Of a stretch of DNA of 64,000 bases, positions 44,152 through 53,287 are shown one piece after another (the first letter of the stretch is position 1; the number at the start of each line of letters is the position of its first letter). This DNA comes from Roseibium aggregatum IAM 12614. Its GTDB lineage: Bacteria; Pseudomonadota; Alphaproteobacteria; Rhizobiales; Stappiaceae. The position numbers were made by a program, and so were the translations under genes. The notes under the pieces were generated by a model. That model was not told where the DNA came from. It did no database searches and was given only the letters and a program-made list of their open reading frames with translations. The DNA is taken from assembly GCF_000168975.1 (NCBI RefSeq), contig NZ_AAUW01000018.1, positions 1 through 64,000 of the forward strand. Reading direction: 5' to 3'.

Positions 44152-45288
44152 TCAGACGGCTCCGGCAACGGGCAAGGACGGATCCATTTCACTCGCATCG
44201 ACGCGGCGTTCCAGGGCCATGCCATCGCCATCGAAGAGATGACAGTCACGCCCCCTGAGACCCACGGTCTGCGGCACGCCGGCCTTCGCCGGCACCATGC
44301 TGTGGAAGAGCGAGGTGAAGGTCTCATCGCTGCCTTCGATGGACGCATAGACAAGCGTGTGGATGCCGAGATGCTCGATCACGGTCGGCATGACCTGAAG
44401 CTCAGCCTCCCCCTGCCCCAGCAACAGATGTTCCGGCCGGATGCCCAGGGTCAGCGATGCACCCTGCAGGTCGCCACTGACCTCTACCGGAACCGTGAGC
44501 TTCGAGCCGTTGGCAAGTGCCACGGTTGCACCGTTTTCGTCGCAAGCCGTGCAGGTGACCGGCAGAAGGTTCATCTTCGGATTGCCGATGAACTGCGCAA
44601 CGAAGAGATTGGCAGGCTTGTGGTAAAGCTCTAGCGGCGACCCAACCTGACTGATCGAGCCCTGGTCGAGAACGACGATCCGGTCCGCCATGGTCATCGC
44701 CTCGACCTGATCGTGCGTGACGTAGATCATCGTCGCGCCAAGGTCGTTGTGGAGCTTGGAAAGCTCGATGCGCATCTCGGCCCGGAGCGCCGCATCGAGA
44801 TTGGAAAGCGGCTCGTCGAAGAGAAAGACGGAAGGCTCTCGCACGATCGCCCGGCCGATGGCGACGCGCTGCCGCTGTCCGCCCGAAAGCTGGCCGGGCT
44901 TGTGCTTGAGCCGCTCGTCAAGCTTCAGGATGGCCGAAACGCGGCGCACCTTGCGGTCGATCTCGTCTTTCGGCAGCTTGTCGACGCGCAGCGGAAAGGC
45001 GATGTTCTCATAGACAGACATATGCGGATAAAGCGCATAGGACTGGAACACCATCGCAATGCCGCGCTTGGCCGGTTCAAGTCCGTTGACCACCTTGCCG
45101 TCGATCTTCACATCACCCGAGGTGATTTCTTCCAGGCCCGCGATCATGCGCAACAAAGTCGACTTGCCGCAGCCGGACGGCCCCACGAAAACGACGAATT
45201 CGCCGTGGTTGATCGCCATCGAGACGCCTTTTATGACTTCGAACTTGCTGAAGGCTTTGCGCACATCAACCATTTCAAGCATTCCCAT
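44152..45288 (-). CDS. Carbohydrate ABC transporter ATPase (UgpC/MsmK/MalK type)
   Basis: ATPase of 378 aa: Walker A GPSGCGKST, signature LSGGQRQR, Walker B VFLFDEPLSNLDA, H-loop VTHDQVEAMTMADRI, and a C-terminal TOBE-like regulatory domain (IGNPKMNLLPVTC, LGIRPEHL). It lies far from its permeases (52391-54117) but within the same locus and on the opposite strand, and is the only sugar ATPase seen, so it probably powers that importer. RBS GGAG precedes ATG 45288 by seven bases. Confidence 0.93.
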   Translation of the reverse strand: MGMLEMVDVRKAFSKFEVIKGVSMAINHGEFVVFVGPSGCGKSTLLRMIAGLEEITSGDVKIDGKVVNGLEPAKRGIAMVFQSYALYPHMSVYENIAFPLRVDKLPKDEIDRKVRRVSAILKLDERLKHKPGQLSGGQRQRVAIGRAIVREPSVFLFDEPLSNLDAALRAEMRIELSKLHNDLGATMIYVTHDQVEAMTMADRIVVLDQGSISQVGSPLELYHKPANLFVAQFIGNPKMNLLPVTCTACDENGATVALANGSKLTVPVEVSGDLQGASLTLGIRPEHLLLGQGEAELQVMPTVIEHLGIHTLVYASIEGSDETFTSLFHSMVPAKAGVPQTVGLRGRDCHLFDGDGMALERRVDASEMDPSLPVAGAV

Positions 45289-45346
45289 GACTCAACTCCG
45301 TCATTGTTTCATGATGCAGGCGCGCTCTTTCCAGAGGCGATTGGCA

Positions 45347-46540
45347 TCAGCTCTTCGCTGTCAGCCCGTAGCTGTCGAATTGGTCCCAGACCGCACCCAT
45401 GTCGACGACCGAACGATTGCGGCGTGCCTCGTCAATCTTGATCGCCGTTAGCCCCGCCTCGAGCGCATCGCGCACGGTCACCTTCAACGGCACGCCCCGG
45501 TCGAGAAAAGCCGCGATGTCGACCGCCATCTGGTCGTCTGCGCCGGAATGGTTGTCTCTGCCCGTACCGACGCTCGGATCTTCGAAAAGTGTCTGTGATG
45601 TCAGGGCATCGGTCAGCTTGAAGGTGCAGCGGACAAAATCGCCCTCCGCCATGCCCCTTGTGCCGATAACTGCGAACCGGCGGAACTCGTCGGGCACGTT
45701 CATGTTGGTGTGGAAGGCCATGGTCGCGCCGTCCTCGTATTCGATCAGCGCCGTCTGGTAATCGATGATGTCCGCGTCGCTCTCGAATTCGGAGGACGTG
45801 CCGCCCCAGCGCGGTTCGAACGGGTAGACCCGATTGCCGCGCGAAGGCTCAGCGCGCAGCGCAAGCGCCCGGTAATCCGGAAGTTCATCCGGCTTGTTCT
45901 CGGGAAGGAAGCTTTTTCGGCCGCCGAAGCTTGAGACAAATTTTGCGCGCCTGCCGACAACTCCCTGATAAAGGTCGAGGTCATGGCAGCACTTTTCCAG
46001 CATGAAACCGCCGGAATACTTCACGTAACGGCGCCAGTCCCGCATGAAGAAACTGCCGTGATAGGGAGCGATGTGTTCCGAGGCCTCTATCGAGACAATC
46101 TTTCCAAGCTGGCCTTTGGCCTGGGCATCCTTCAGCATCTGGTAGAGCGGAGCATATCGCAGGACGAGGCCGATCATGAGGCGCTGCATGCCGTCGTGAG
46201 CGCGCATCAGTTCCAGAAGTTCGAAGGTTTCCGCCTCGCTGATAACAACGGGCTTCTCGGTAAAGATGTAGGGAACCGAGGATTTGAGCGCTGTCCGCAG
46301 GTGTCCGATATGCATGTGGTTCGGCGAGCCGATCATCAACATGTCCAGCGCTTCGCCGTCGAGCATCTCCTCAAGGGTTTCATAGCCGTTCAGCGTGGTC
46401 CCTAAGCTGGTCTCCAGAAAGGAGAGCCCTGCCGGCGCGGGATCGGCGTATGCGGCGAATTCCAGATCAGCTTTCTGCGCCTTCAGGCAGCGTGCCACGT
46501 GTGACATTCGCGATCCCAGGCCGACGATACCGACTTTCAT
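45347..46540 (-). CDS. Gfo/Idh/MocA family oxidoreductase
   Basis: NAD(P)-dependent sugar dehydrogenase-like protein of 397 aa. N-terminal Rossmann motif VGIVGLGSRM, then MIGSPNHMHIGHLRTAL and the lysine motif FTEKPVVISEAE (EKP). The C-terminal half has the family beta-sheet. Members oxidise sugars, inositols or act as glycosidases with a redox cycle; the substrate is not readable. It sits between the ROK regulator and the ATPase in one co-oriented set. Confidence 0.9.
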   Translation of the reverse strand: MKVGIVGLGSRMSHVARCLKAQKADLEFAAYADPAPAGLSFLETSLGTTLNGYETLEEMLDGEALDMLMIGSPNHMHIGHLRTALKSSVPYIFTEKPVVISEAETFELLELMRAHDGMQRLMIGLVLRYAPLYQMLKDAQAKGQLGKIVSIEASEHIAPYHGSFFMRDWRRYVKYSGGFMLEKCCHDLDLYQGVVGRRAKFVSSFGGRKSFLPENKPDELPDYRALALRAEPSRGNRVYPFEPRWGGTSSEFESDADIIDYQTALIEYEDGATMAFHTNMNVPDEFRRFAVIGTRGMAEGDFVRCTFKLTDALTSQTLFEDPSVGTGRDNHSGADDQMAVDIAAFLDRGVPLKVTVRDALEAGLTAIKIDEARRNRSVVDMGAVWDQFDSYGLTAKS

Positions 46541-46637
46541 TTGTCCCTATTCCCAGTGCTTTGCGCTTTAGACCAAGGCCACGATTCCCGCGCTCTTAAA
46601 GGGAATGCGTGCCGCCCCGGATGCAAGTCTGATTGGT

Positions 46638-47819
46638 CTACGCCTCTCCGAGGTCTACCCCGAAAAGCTCTTCATGCATGTGTGCAACTGCAATCCCCAT
46701 GCCGCCGATGAGAGCAGCCCGGTTGCCGAAACGGCTGATTTCGATACGGGTCGGATAGGGAGTGCAGCGCGGCAGATAGCGGCGGATGGCCGCCACCAGC
46801 TCCGGTCGCGCGCCAATGCTGCCGCCCATGATCACCAGTTGCGGATCGAGCGTCGCACCAACGGCGGCAATGGCAAGCGCGGTCAACCGCGCTGTTTCCT
46901 CGACCGCTGCTATGGCACTGTGATCGCCCTTCTCGAAGGCGACGAAGAGGTCGGCGACGCTTGCCCCTTCCTGTCCGCCGAAACCGACGTAGCGCCGGGC
47001 CATCGCCACGCTGCCGACCGCACTTTCGAACGTGCCGAGATGAAAGCCGCCAGGGTCGAACGGATCGCCGCCGATAGGAAGGTAGGAGATTTCGCCCGCG
47101 GCCCCGCGTCCGCCCCGCAACAGCGACCCGTTGGCGATGATGCCCATGCCCGTTCCGGTACCAAGCGCGATAAAAGCAAAGTTGCCGACATCGACGCCAT
47201 GTCCCTTCCAGCGCTCGCCTTCCGCAGCAAGATTGACATCGTTTTCGATGATCGCCGGAATGCCGAGCCTGTCTGTCAGCAACTGGCGCAGATCGATATC
47301 CTCGATTCCGGCAATATTGGGCGCAACATGAATGTGGCCCGTGGCGGGATCGAGCACACCCGGCGTCCCGAGGACGACCATCCGGACCTTGGCCATTTCA
47401 ACGCCCGCCATCTCCGTAAGGTCGTTGACCACAGCCTGGAACTGATCGACCAGATGGATACCGCCGCGCGCATCGGTTGGTACTTTCGTCTCGGCGATGA
47501 TGTTTCCAAGAAGATCGCCGATCGCCGCCGCGATCTTTGTCCCACCCAGATCGATGGAAATGGCAAGCCCCGCGCTGGCGTTCAGCTCGTAGGTGATGGC
47601 GGTGCGTCCGGGGCGTCCATCGGTCTTGCCAACCGGCTTCAGCCAACCGTCTGTCTCCAGATCGCGCACGACATCGGAAATCGTCTGTTTGGAAAGACCG
47701 GTGAACTTGGCGATATCGGCCCGGGAAATCGGGCCCTGCGCCAGAACGGTCCTGATCACCGCATTGGTCGAAATTTTGCGCGCAATCGGTGTCTGCGCAA
47801 CAGAAGACGTGATGGCCAT
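46638..47819 (-). CDS. ROK-family repressor (NagC/XylR-like)
   Basis: Regulator of 393 aa. Winged helix at 15-75 (GPISRADIAKFTGLSKQTIS), ROK domain from about 85 with SIDLGGTKIAAAIGD, LGTPGVLD, ENDVNLAAEGE and GTGTGMGIIANG. The cysteine zinc cluster usual in ROK proteins (CxCGxxGC) is replaced by PIGGDPFDPGGFHLG. The ATG at 47819 is chosen over TTG 47840. It is divergent from the glycosidase gene and presumably represses both arms; NagC-like regulation by an amino-sugar phosphate would fit the nagB neighbour. Confidence 0.9.
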   Translation of the reverse strand: MAITSSVAQTPIARKISTNAVIRTVLAQGPISRADIAKFTGLSKQTISDVVRDLETDGWLKPVGKTDGRPGRTAITYELNASAGLAISIDLGGTKIAAAIGDLLGNIIAETKVPTDARGGIHLVDQFQAVVNDLTEMAGVEMAKVRMVVLGTPGVLDPATGHIHVAPNIAGIEDIDLRQLLTDRLGIPAIIENDVNLAAEGERWKGHGVDVGNFAFIALGTGTGMGIIANGSLLRGGRGAAGEISYLPIGGDPFDPGGFHLGTFESAVGSVAMARRYVGFGGQEGASVADLFVAFEKGDHSAIAAVEETARLTALAIAAVGATLDPQLVIMGGSIGARPELVAAIRRYLPRCTPYPTRIEISRFGNRAALIGGMGIAVAHMHEELFGVDLGEA

Positions 47820-47861
47820 CGTTCTGTGGTGATCTCCCAATTAGTCCAGAACCTATACCTA

Positions 47862-47875
47862 ACTCAGATATGAGT
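47862..47875. promoter_or_regulatory. Small dyad, candidate ROK operator
   Basis: ACTCA-GATA-TGAGT, five-bp perfect arms, flanked by three copies of ACCTA (47851, 47857, 47876), 43 bp upstream of the ROK start. Assignment to the ROK protein is speculative. Confidence 0.3.
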
Positions 47876-47969
47876 ACCTAAAATTTCACCAAAATCAGCA
47901 ATTTTCAAACTGCCTCAAACGGGTTTCTTCAATATTGGCTAGCGTTTTTGATTCTATTTGTCCACTGCC

Positions 47970-47999
47970 TTGACAAATTAATTCCCAATTCGCTAGGCT
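47970..47999 (+). promoter_or_regulatory. Candidate sigma-70 promoter for the glycosidase gene
   Basis: TTGACA (47970-47975), 18 bp spacer, TAGGCT (47994-47999), in the 414-bp divergent AT-rich region between the ROK and glycosidase genes. Confidence 0.45.
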
Positions 48000-48233
48000 C
48001 TCCTCGTTCTTTTGCAACGCGACGAGGTTCGCCATGCAGGCAATGAGAGACGTCAGAGCTTCTGCACCGGTCAATGCGCCAGCAAACGGCGCATGCACCG
48101 CTGCATTGGGCATGACTTCCCGTTTGCCGGCGGCGACCGAGGCCAGCCCTCTTGCGTCCGCGCTCAAACAGTCAGCGACTGCCGCCGGCTCAGCCAATCC
48201 TCCATCCAACGTCAGAGCACCAGCGACCCCATC

Positions 48234-49988
48234 ATGATGACGCCGACGCCACAGGGTGAAATCGCCACCCAGCAACCTGTTCTCCTGCCGATCATGGCAC
48301 CGCGCCTGCAGGCCGACCTGCATCCGGATGGCTATGTCGATCTCGCACTGTGGGGCTCCGGCAGCCTGGGCCGGGTTCGGTTCTCGGCTATGCCCGGCCC
48401 CTATGTCTATGGACCGAACCGGCTGGTCGCGAAGTCGGGCGGTGGCTACGTCGCCCAGTCAAAGCCGATCATGCTTTTGCAGAACGTCAAGCTGAAGACC
48501 GTTCACCCGGCACGCCGCTGCGCCTGGTGGCACGAACTGGATGGCAAAGGCTTGAAGGCCAAGGTCACAAAGACAAAAGCCCAGCGCACCATCGAACTCG
48601 ATTGGGGTGTCGTCGTCATCGAAACGGGCGAAAACGACCTTCGGATTGCCGTGGGCGCCTCGATGGACGAGGCGAAGGACGCACTCGCTCTTTCCAATGA
48701 CGAGATCATTGCCGAAGCCGAGGCCTATGCGAAGCGATGCGACGCCGTTCCGGAGGCAGATCCTCTGATGCGCAGCATGGTGATACAGGGCGTACATGCG
48801 GCTCTTTCCAGCATCCGGCAGGACGAAAAGGGCGCTTTTGCCGGTCTTGCTGCGGGACAGGCCTACAGCGCACCGGCGCGTACATATTACCGCGACGGCT
48901 ACTGGACCATGCAGCCGCTTCTGACACTTGCCCCGGAAGCAGTGCGAGAGGAAATTCGCCTGCTCGCAAAGGGTGTCCAGCCTGACGGCGAAGCCCCGAG
49001 CGGCGTTATCCTGACAGGCCCCGCGCAATCCAAAGCCTGGCAGCGGTTCGTCGCCGAGTGCCGGGCTAATCCTCAAAGGCGCGGAAAAGCCTTCCCCGAA
49101 CATCACAATCGTCCCGGGGACTGGTGGAGCGACCATTTCGACAGCCCGCTGTTCTTCATTCTCTTCATAAGCGAATATGTGGACGCGACCGGTGACATCG
49201 CCGAGGCACACATGCATTGGCCGATCGTCACCGCCATCATCAATCGCTATCTCGGCTTTGCAGCGCCGGGAAGCGTGCTGCCCCTGAAGCCGCGCAACGA
49301 CCGCGACTGGGCGGACAACGTATTCCGCGAAGGCCTCGTTTCCTATGACCTTGGCCTGTTCGTCGGCGCACTCGATGCGGTTGCCACGCTCGGCAAGGAA
49401 CACGATCCGGAACTGGCCGAAAGAGCGCGTGAAACTGCGAAAAAGGCCCGCGCCGAGATCGAGGATGGTCTCTTCGTTGCCGAACGCAACGGCTATGCCG
49501 ACTACAAGACGCCAGACGGGTTCATCGAAGATCACCTCGTTCTCGACAGCCTGACGCTCTCCCGGTTTGACGTAATTTCCGCGGACCGGGCAAAAGGCCT
49601 TCTGAAGGCTTTTGAAAATAACCTGGAGACCAGGAATAACAAGGAACAGCCCTATGGCGACTGGGGCGTCATGTGTGCGTATCCCCCCTTCAAGCGGGCG
49701 CGGGACACGCGCTCAAAGACCGCTTTTGCCTTCCGCTATCACAACGGTTCGGACTGGCCCTATTGGGATGGTGCCTATGCGGAAGAGCGGCTGCATCATG
49801 GCCTTGGCGGTGCGCGGTATGCTCTGACGCGGTGGTGGGAAACCTGCCTTGCCAACGGCTGGGCCGGGGCGGTGGAATATTTCGCGCCGCCCTATGGCCG
49901 CGGTTCCCTGCTTCAGGGATGGAGCGCCATGCCCGCCGCCACCGTTCTCAAACACGGCCTTGAAGCCGCCAATGCGGAGGGCTCATGA
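48234..49988 (+). CDS. Six-hairpin glycosidase-like protein (debranching-enzyme/trehalase fold)
   Basis: Cytoplasmic protein of 584 aa. The N-terminal 180 residues are beta-rich (LHPDGYVDLALWGSGSLGRV); the rest is an alpha/alpha toroid with YYRDGYWTMQPLLTLAPEAV, KPRNDRDWADNVFREGLVSY and NGSDWPYWDGAYAEERL, like amylo-alpha-1,6-glucosidase, GH63 and GH78 relatives. The Asp in RNDRDWADN and the Glu late in the barrel are candidate catalytic acids. I cannot assign a family number. Start uncertain: ATG 48234 or 48237, neither with a good RBS; the frame stays open to 48012 but that part lacks protein-like character. No signal peptide. Confidence 0.75.
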   Translation: MMTPTPQGEIATQQPVLLPIMAPRLQADLHPDGYVDLALWGSGSLGRVRFSAMPGPYVYGPNRLVAKSGGGYVAQSKPIMLLQNVKLKTVHPARRCAWWHELDGKGLKAKVTKTKAQRTIELDWGVVVIETGENDLRIAVGASMDEAKDALALSNDEIIAEAEAYAKRCDAVPEADPLMRSMVIQGVHAALSSIRQDEKGAFAGLAAGQAYSAPARTYYRDGYWTMQPLLTLAPEAVREEIRLLAKGVQPDGEAPSGVILTGPAQSKAWQRFVAECRANPQRRGKAFPEHHNRPGDWWSDHFDSPLFFILFISEYVDATGDIAEAHMHWPIVTAIINRYLGFAAPGSVLPLKPRNDRDWADNVFREGLVSYDLGLFVGALDAVATLGKEHDPELAERARETAKKARAEIEDGLFVAERNGYADYKTPDGFIEDHLVLDSLTLSRFDVISADRAKGLLKAFENNLETRNNKEQPYGDWGVMCAYPPFKRARDTRSKTAFAFRYHNGSDWPYWDGAYAEERLHHGLGGARYALTRWWETCLANGWAGAVEYFAPPYGRGSLLQGWSAMPAATVLKHGLEAANAEGS

Positions 49989-50062
49989 TCCTCAGTGCGC
50001 CTATCGCATCCGGCAAGGGCCTGGACTTCCTGCTGAAGCAACCGCTGCCTCAGCAGAGAGCC

Positions 50063-50677
50063 TCAGCGGTCAAGACGGCGGGCAAACAGCACGTGGCCGT
50101 CGCGGCTGATGTCTTCAAAGCCCAGGTGGCTGTAGAAGCCTTTCGCCCGCTCGTTCTGCGGATGAAGTCCGAGATGAACACCCGGCGCTCCGGCTTTCGC
50201 CAGCGCATCCAGCACCGTGTCGATCATTCTCCGACCCCAGCCGGAAGACTGGGCACCCGGCAGAATGTTGATATGGAGATGGGCAGGATAGTCCGCCAGC
50301 AGCCATTGCGGCGTTCTTTCCGGATGGTTGATCCGGTGAAAGGCTTTCGCGTCATCCCGCAGCTTCGGCGTCATATCCGCGATCATGCGGCGAATGTCCG
50401 GCCACCAGTGCTGCTCCAGCGTTTCCTCGAAACGGGCAGTGTCCGGCGCTCCGAGCACGTAACCGATGGTTCGCCCGTTCTCGACAAGCACGAAGGCGCA
50501 CTCCGGCTCGAACTTGAAGTAGGGCACGGACCAGACGTAGCCCGGCAGGCGCTTGTCGCTGAAAAACGCGCTGCCATCGGTGCCGCCGTCTGCAGTCTTC
50601 AGACAGATGTCGAAGAGGGCGTCGAGGTCACCCTCCGTCGCCGGACGGATGAGGCGGTTGTCGGCTGTGGCGTTCAT
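50063..50677 (-). CDS. GNAT family acetyltransferase
   Basis: N-acetyltransferase of 204 aa: IRPATEGDLDALFDICLKTA, a substrate-region WSVPYFKFEPECAFVLVENG, acetyl-CoA loop SSGWGRRMIDTVLDALAKAG (Q/RxxGxG/A-like) and HPQNERAKGFYSHLGFEDIS. Closest in style to the bacterial acetyltransferase domains similar to those in O-GlcNAcase (a weak resemblance). It is antisense between the glycosidase and receptor genes, convergent with the first. It could N-acetylate an amino sugar produced by the locus. ATG 50677 is chosen since longer openings run into the promoter of the receptor gene. Confidence 0.88.
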   Translation of the reverse strand: MNATADNRLIRPATEGDLDALFDICLKTADGGTDGSAFFSDKRLPGYVWSVPYFKFEPECAFVLVENGRTIGYVLGAPDTARFEETLEQHWWPDIRRMIADMTPKLRDDAKAFHRINHPERTPQWLLADYPAHLHINILPGAQSSGWGRRMIDTVLDALAKAGAPGVHLGLHPQNERAKGFYSHLGFEDISRDGHVLFARRLDR

Positions 50678-50913
50678 GGTGTCGTCGACCTCATTGCCGG
50701 CTCTCGGCCAGCTCGCATCATCGATTTGGGGGCCCCAAGCGGATGCCCTCGGACCGAGGAATGCGGAAGTGCAAAAGGAGTGTGGCAGAGCACTACATGA
50801 ATTCGCCAGAGCGGTAAAGCTCCGGCAGAACAGGACGTTCGGCACTGTACGACAAGGCCAGGCCGATCGGGGGAAGCAAGCCAATCGCAATAACAACCGG
50901 AGAGGACAATCCC

Positions 50914-52248
50914 ATGTTTCGACGTATAATATCCTGCAGTATGTCACCAGCAGTCCGAAGATCAGCAGTGCTGGCCGGAGCTGCCGTTATCGGCTTCAGC
51001 CTTTCGGGAATGGTCCACGCTGAAACGCTGACGGTCTGGGACGACCATGATTCTGAATCACGCGCCGCAGTGATGGCCGAACTGAACGGTCGCTTCAAGG
51101 AAGCCCATCCGGACATCACGCTTGACCACACGATCCGCGACTTCGCCGACCTGAACATGACCCTGAAGCTGGCGGTTTCCTCAGGCGATGGCCCGGATGT
51201 GACGAAGGTGAACCAGGGCGCCGGCGCCATGGGTCTCATGGTCAAGGAAAACCTCCTCGTCCCGGTAGATGACTTCATCACCGAATACGGCTGGGACAAG
51301 AACCAGTCGGACAGCCTTCTTGCCCGCGACCGTTGGTCGGACAAGGGCGAATTCGGTGTCGGCCCGACCTACGGCATCTCGTCCCTCGCTGAAATCGTTG
51401 GTCTTTACTACAACGAAAAAGTGCTTGCAGACGCCGGCGTCGAGCTGCCGCTGACCTCCTTTGAAGACCTCATGGCCGCCGCCGACAAGATCAAGGACGC
51501 CGGCAAGACGCCCTTCATGATCGGCACGGCCAAGGGCCATCTGACACTGCACATGCTTGCCGGCATCACCCAGGCACATATCGATGCTTCCGATCGCGAG
51601 GCGCTCGACGATCTGGTTTACGGCCATGGCGGCACCTTCAACACGCCCGGCAATGTGGAATCGGCCAAGATTGTCCAGGATTGGGCACAGGACGGCTATT
51701 TCTTCAACGGTTATCAGGGCATTTCGGGCGATGATGCCGTTCAGCTCTTCGTCTCCGGCGAAGGCGCTTTCCTGATTTCGGGCACCTGGTACTTTGGCGA
51801 CATGAAAGCCAATCCGGACATCCATTTCATGCCGATCCCGGGACCCGAGGGCGTAGAGCATCCTCTCTCCGTCGGTGGTGTCGACCTTGCCTGGGCAATC
51901 ACCAGCATCGCCAAGGATGACGACACGAAGGCGCTCGCTGGCGAGTACATCAACTACATGGTGTCCGAGGACGCAGCGGTCACATGGGCGAAGGCCGGCT
52001 ATCTGCCTGCATCCTCCGTTCCCGCCGATGCCGACATCGAGGTCACGCCACTGCTGTCGGAAGGCATCAAAATCTGGAAATCGCTCAACGAGAACAACGC
52101 GATCGGTCACTACCCGGATTGGGCGAGCCCGACCATGCTGAAGACCTTCGACGACAACACGCCGTTGCTGCTCGCCGGTCAACAGACCCCGCAAGAGTTG
52201 ATCGACAAACTCGATGCCGACTATCAGGCATACATGAAGAGCAAATAA
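50914..52248 (+). CDS. Carbohydrate ABC transporter substrate-binding protein (family 1)
   Basis: Periplasmic sugar receptor of 444 aa. A long signal peptide (about 35 residues, ending MVHAETLT) follows MFRRIISCS. Family 1 features: TVWDDHDSESRAAVMAELNG, GDGPDVTKVNQGAG, YYNEKVLADAGVELPLTSFE, FVSGEGAFLISGTWYFGDM. RBS GGAGAGGA (50900-50907) precedes the ATG. Probably binds an oligosaccharide. Confidence 0.93.
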   Translation: MFRRIISCSMSPAVRRSAVLAGAAVIGFSLSGMVHAETLTVWDDHDSESRAAVMAELNGRFKEAHPDITLDHTIRDFADLNMTLKLAVSSGDGPDVTKVNQGAGAMGLMVKENLLVPVDDFITEYGWDKNQSDSLLARDRWSDKGEFGVGPTYGISSLAEIVGLYYNEKVLADAGVELPLTSFEDLMAAADKIKDAGKTPFMIGTAKGHLTLHMLAGITQAHIDASDREALDDLVYGHGGTFNTPGNVESAKIVQDWAQDGYFFNGYQGISGDDAVQLFVSGEGAFLISGTWYFGDMKANPDIHFMPIPGPEGVEHPLSVGGVDLAWAITSIAKDDDTKALAGEYINYMVSEDAAVTWAKAGYLPASSVPADADIEVTPLLSEGIKIWKSLNENNAIGHYPDWASPTMLKTFDDNTPLLLAGQQTPQELIDKLDADYQAYMKSK

Positions 52249-52316
52249 TGCCGGAAGCTGCGGACCTTGCAAGCCTCTCCATGGCTTGAACAGGCCCAGC
52301 AACCAAACCACTCGTT

Positions 52317-52351
52317 CCCGCCGCGTTTGTCTATCGGATGGACGCGACGGG
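52317..52351 (+). repeat. Intercistronic hairpin after the receptor gene
   Basis: Imperfect stem CCCG-C-CGCGT with ACGCG-A-CGGG (52317-52326 with 52342-52351; one mismatch), loop of 15. Located between receptor and first permease, as in the two other receptor operons of this window. Confidence 0.4.
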
Positions 52352-52390
52352 AGCCCCGCCAGCTAATCGTCACTGCATTGGAACGCCTGA

Positions 52391-53287
52391 ATGTCGCGCT
52401 CACCGCTCGATTCCAAAGTCAGCAGCAATCTCGTCTTCATTCTGCCGGGACTGCTGATTTATGGATCCCTGGTTTTTGGCCCCATCATCGCGGCACTCGT
52501 TCTCAGCCTGACAAGCTGGAATGGTATCAGCGCTCCGGAATGGATCGGATTTGGCAACTATATCAGCCTGATCGCAGACGAGGTTTTCTTCAAGTCACTG
52601 AAGAACAACGCCCTCTTGATGATTTTCTACTGCGCCGTTCCGGTCTGCCTCGGCGTCGCGCTGGCGGCGCTGGTATGGAACCTCAAACAGAAGGAACAGC
52701 TCGCGCTGCGCACACTTCTGTTTCTGCCCTATATCATGCCGACCGCCGTGCTCGGCATCATCTGGCACTGGCTCTACAACCCCGCGTTCGGTCCCTTCAA
52801 TCAGGCCCTGAAGCTTGTCGGCCTCGGCGACTATGCCCTTCCCTGGCTCGGTGACTTCACCTTCGTTCTTCCGGCGGTTGGCGTCGTTGCAAGCTGGTAT
52901 TTCTTCGGCTTCTGCATGGTGCTGTTCCTGTCCGGCATGCAGAGGATCGACCCCTCACTGTTCGAAGCCGCCAAGGTGGACGGCGCCAAGGGCATCCGCA
53001 CCTTCTTCTTCATCACCCTGCCGCTGCTGCTTCCGGAGATCCGCATCGCGCTTCTGCTCACGATCATCTCCTCAATCAAGAGCTTCGATCTGATCTTCAC
53101 GATGACCCGTGGCGGGCCCGCCAACGCAACGCTTGTTCCGAATATCTACATGTATCAGCTCGGCTTTCAGCTCAATCGCTACGGATATGCGGCGGCAGTC
53201 GCCATCGTTGGCGCAATCCTGATTTTCCTTGTCAATTATGCGGTCCACCGGCTGGTTCGACCCAATCACGGAGGAGATGCGTCATGA
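52391..53287 (+). CDS. Carbohydrate ABC transporter permease, MalF/UgpA type
   Basis: Permease of 298 aa, six hydrophobic segments, with NNALLMIFYCAVPVCLGVAL, FLPYIMPTAVLGIIWHWLYN and an EAA loop EAAKVDGAKGIRTFFFITLP, followed by TRGGPANATLVPNIYMYQL. Its stop overlaps the next start by four bases (ATGA). Confidence 0.94.
   Translation: MSRSPLDSKVSSNLVFILPGLLIYGSLVFGPIIAALVLSLTSWNGISAPEWIGFGNYISLIADEVFFKSLKNNALLMIFYCAVPVCLGVALAALVWNLKQKEQLALRTLLFLPYIMPTAVLGIIWHWLYNPAFGPFNQALKLVGLGDYALPWLGDFTFVLPAVGVVASWYFFGFCMVLFLSGMQRIDPSLFEAAKVDGAKGIRTFFFITLPLLLPEIRIALLLTIISSIKSFDLIFTMTRGGPANATLVPNIYMYQLGFQLNRYGYAAAVAIVGAILIFLVNYAVHRLVRPNHGGDAS

Noticed and set aside
47895..48323. Minus-strand open frame, and a plus-strand one at 48034-48237, in the ROK/glycosidase promoter region
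   Set aside because: They overlap each other and the promoter-like sequence; neither shows domains or a good start.
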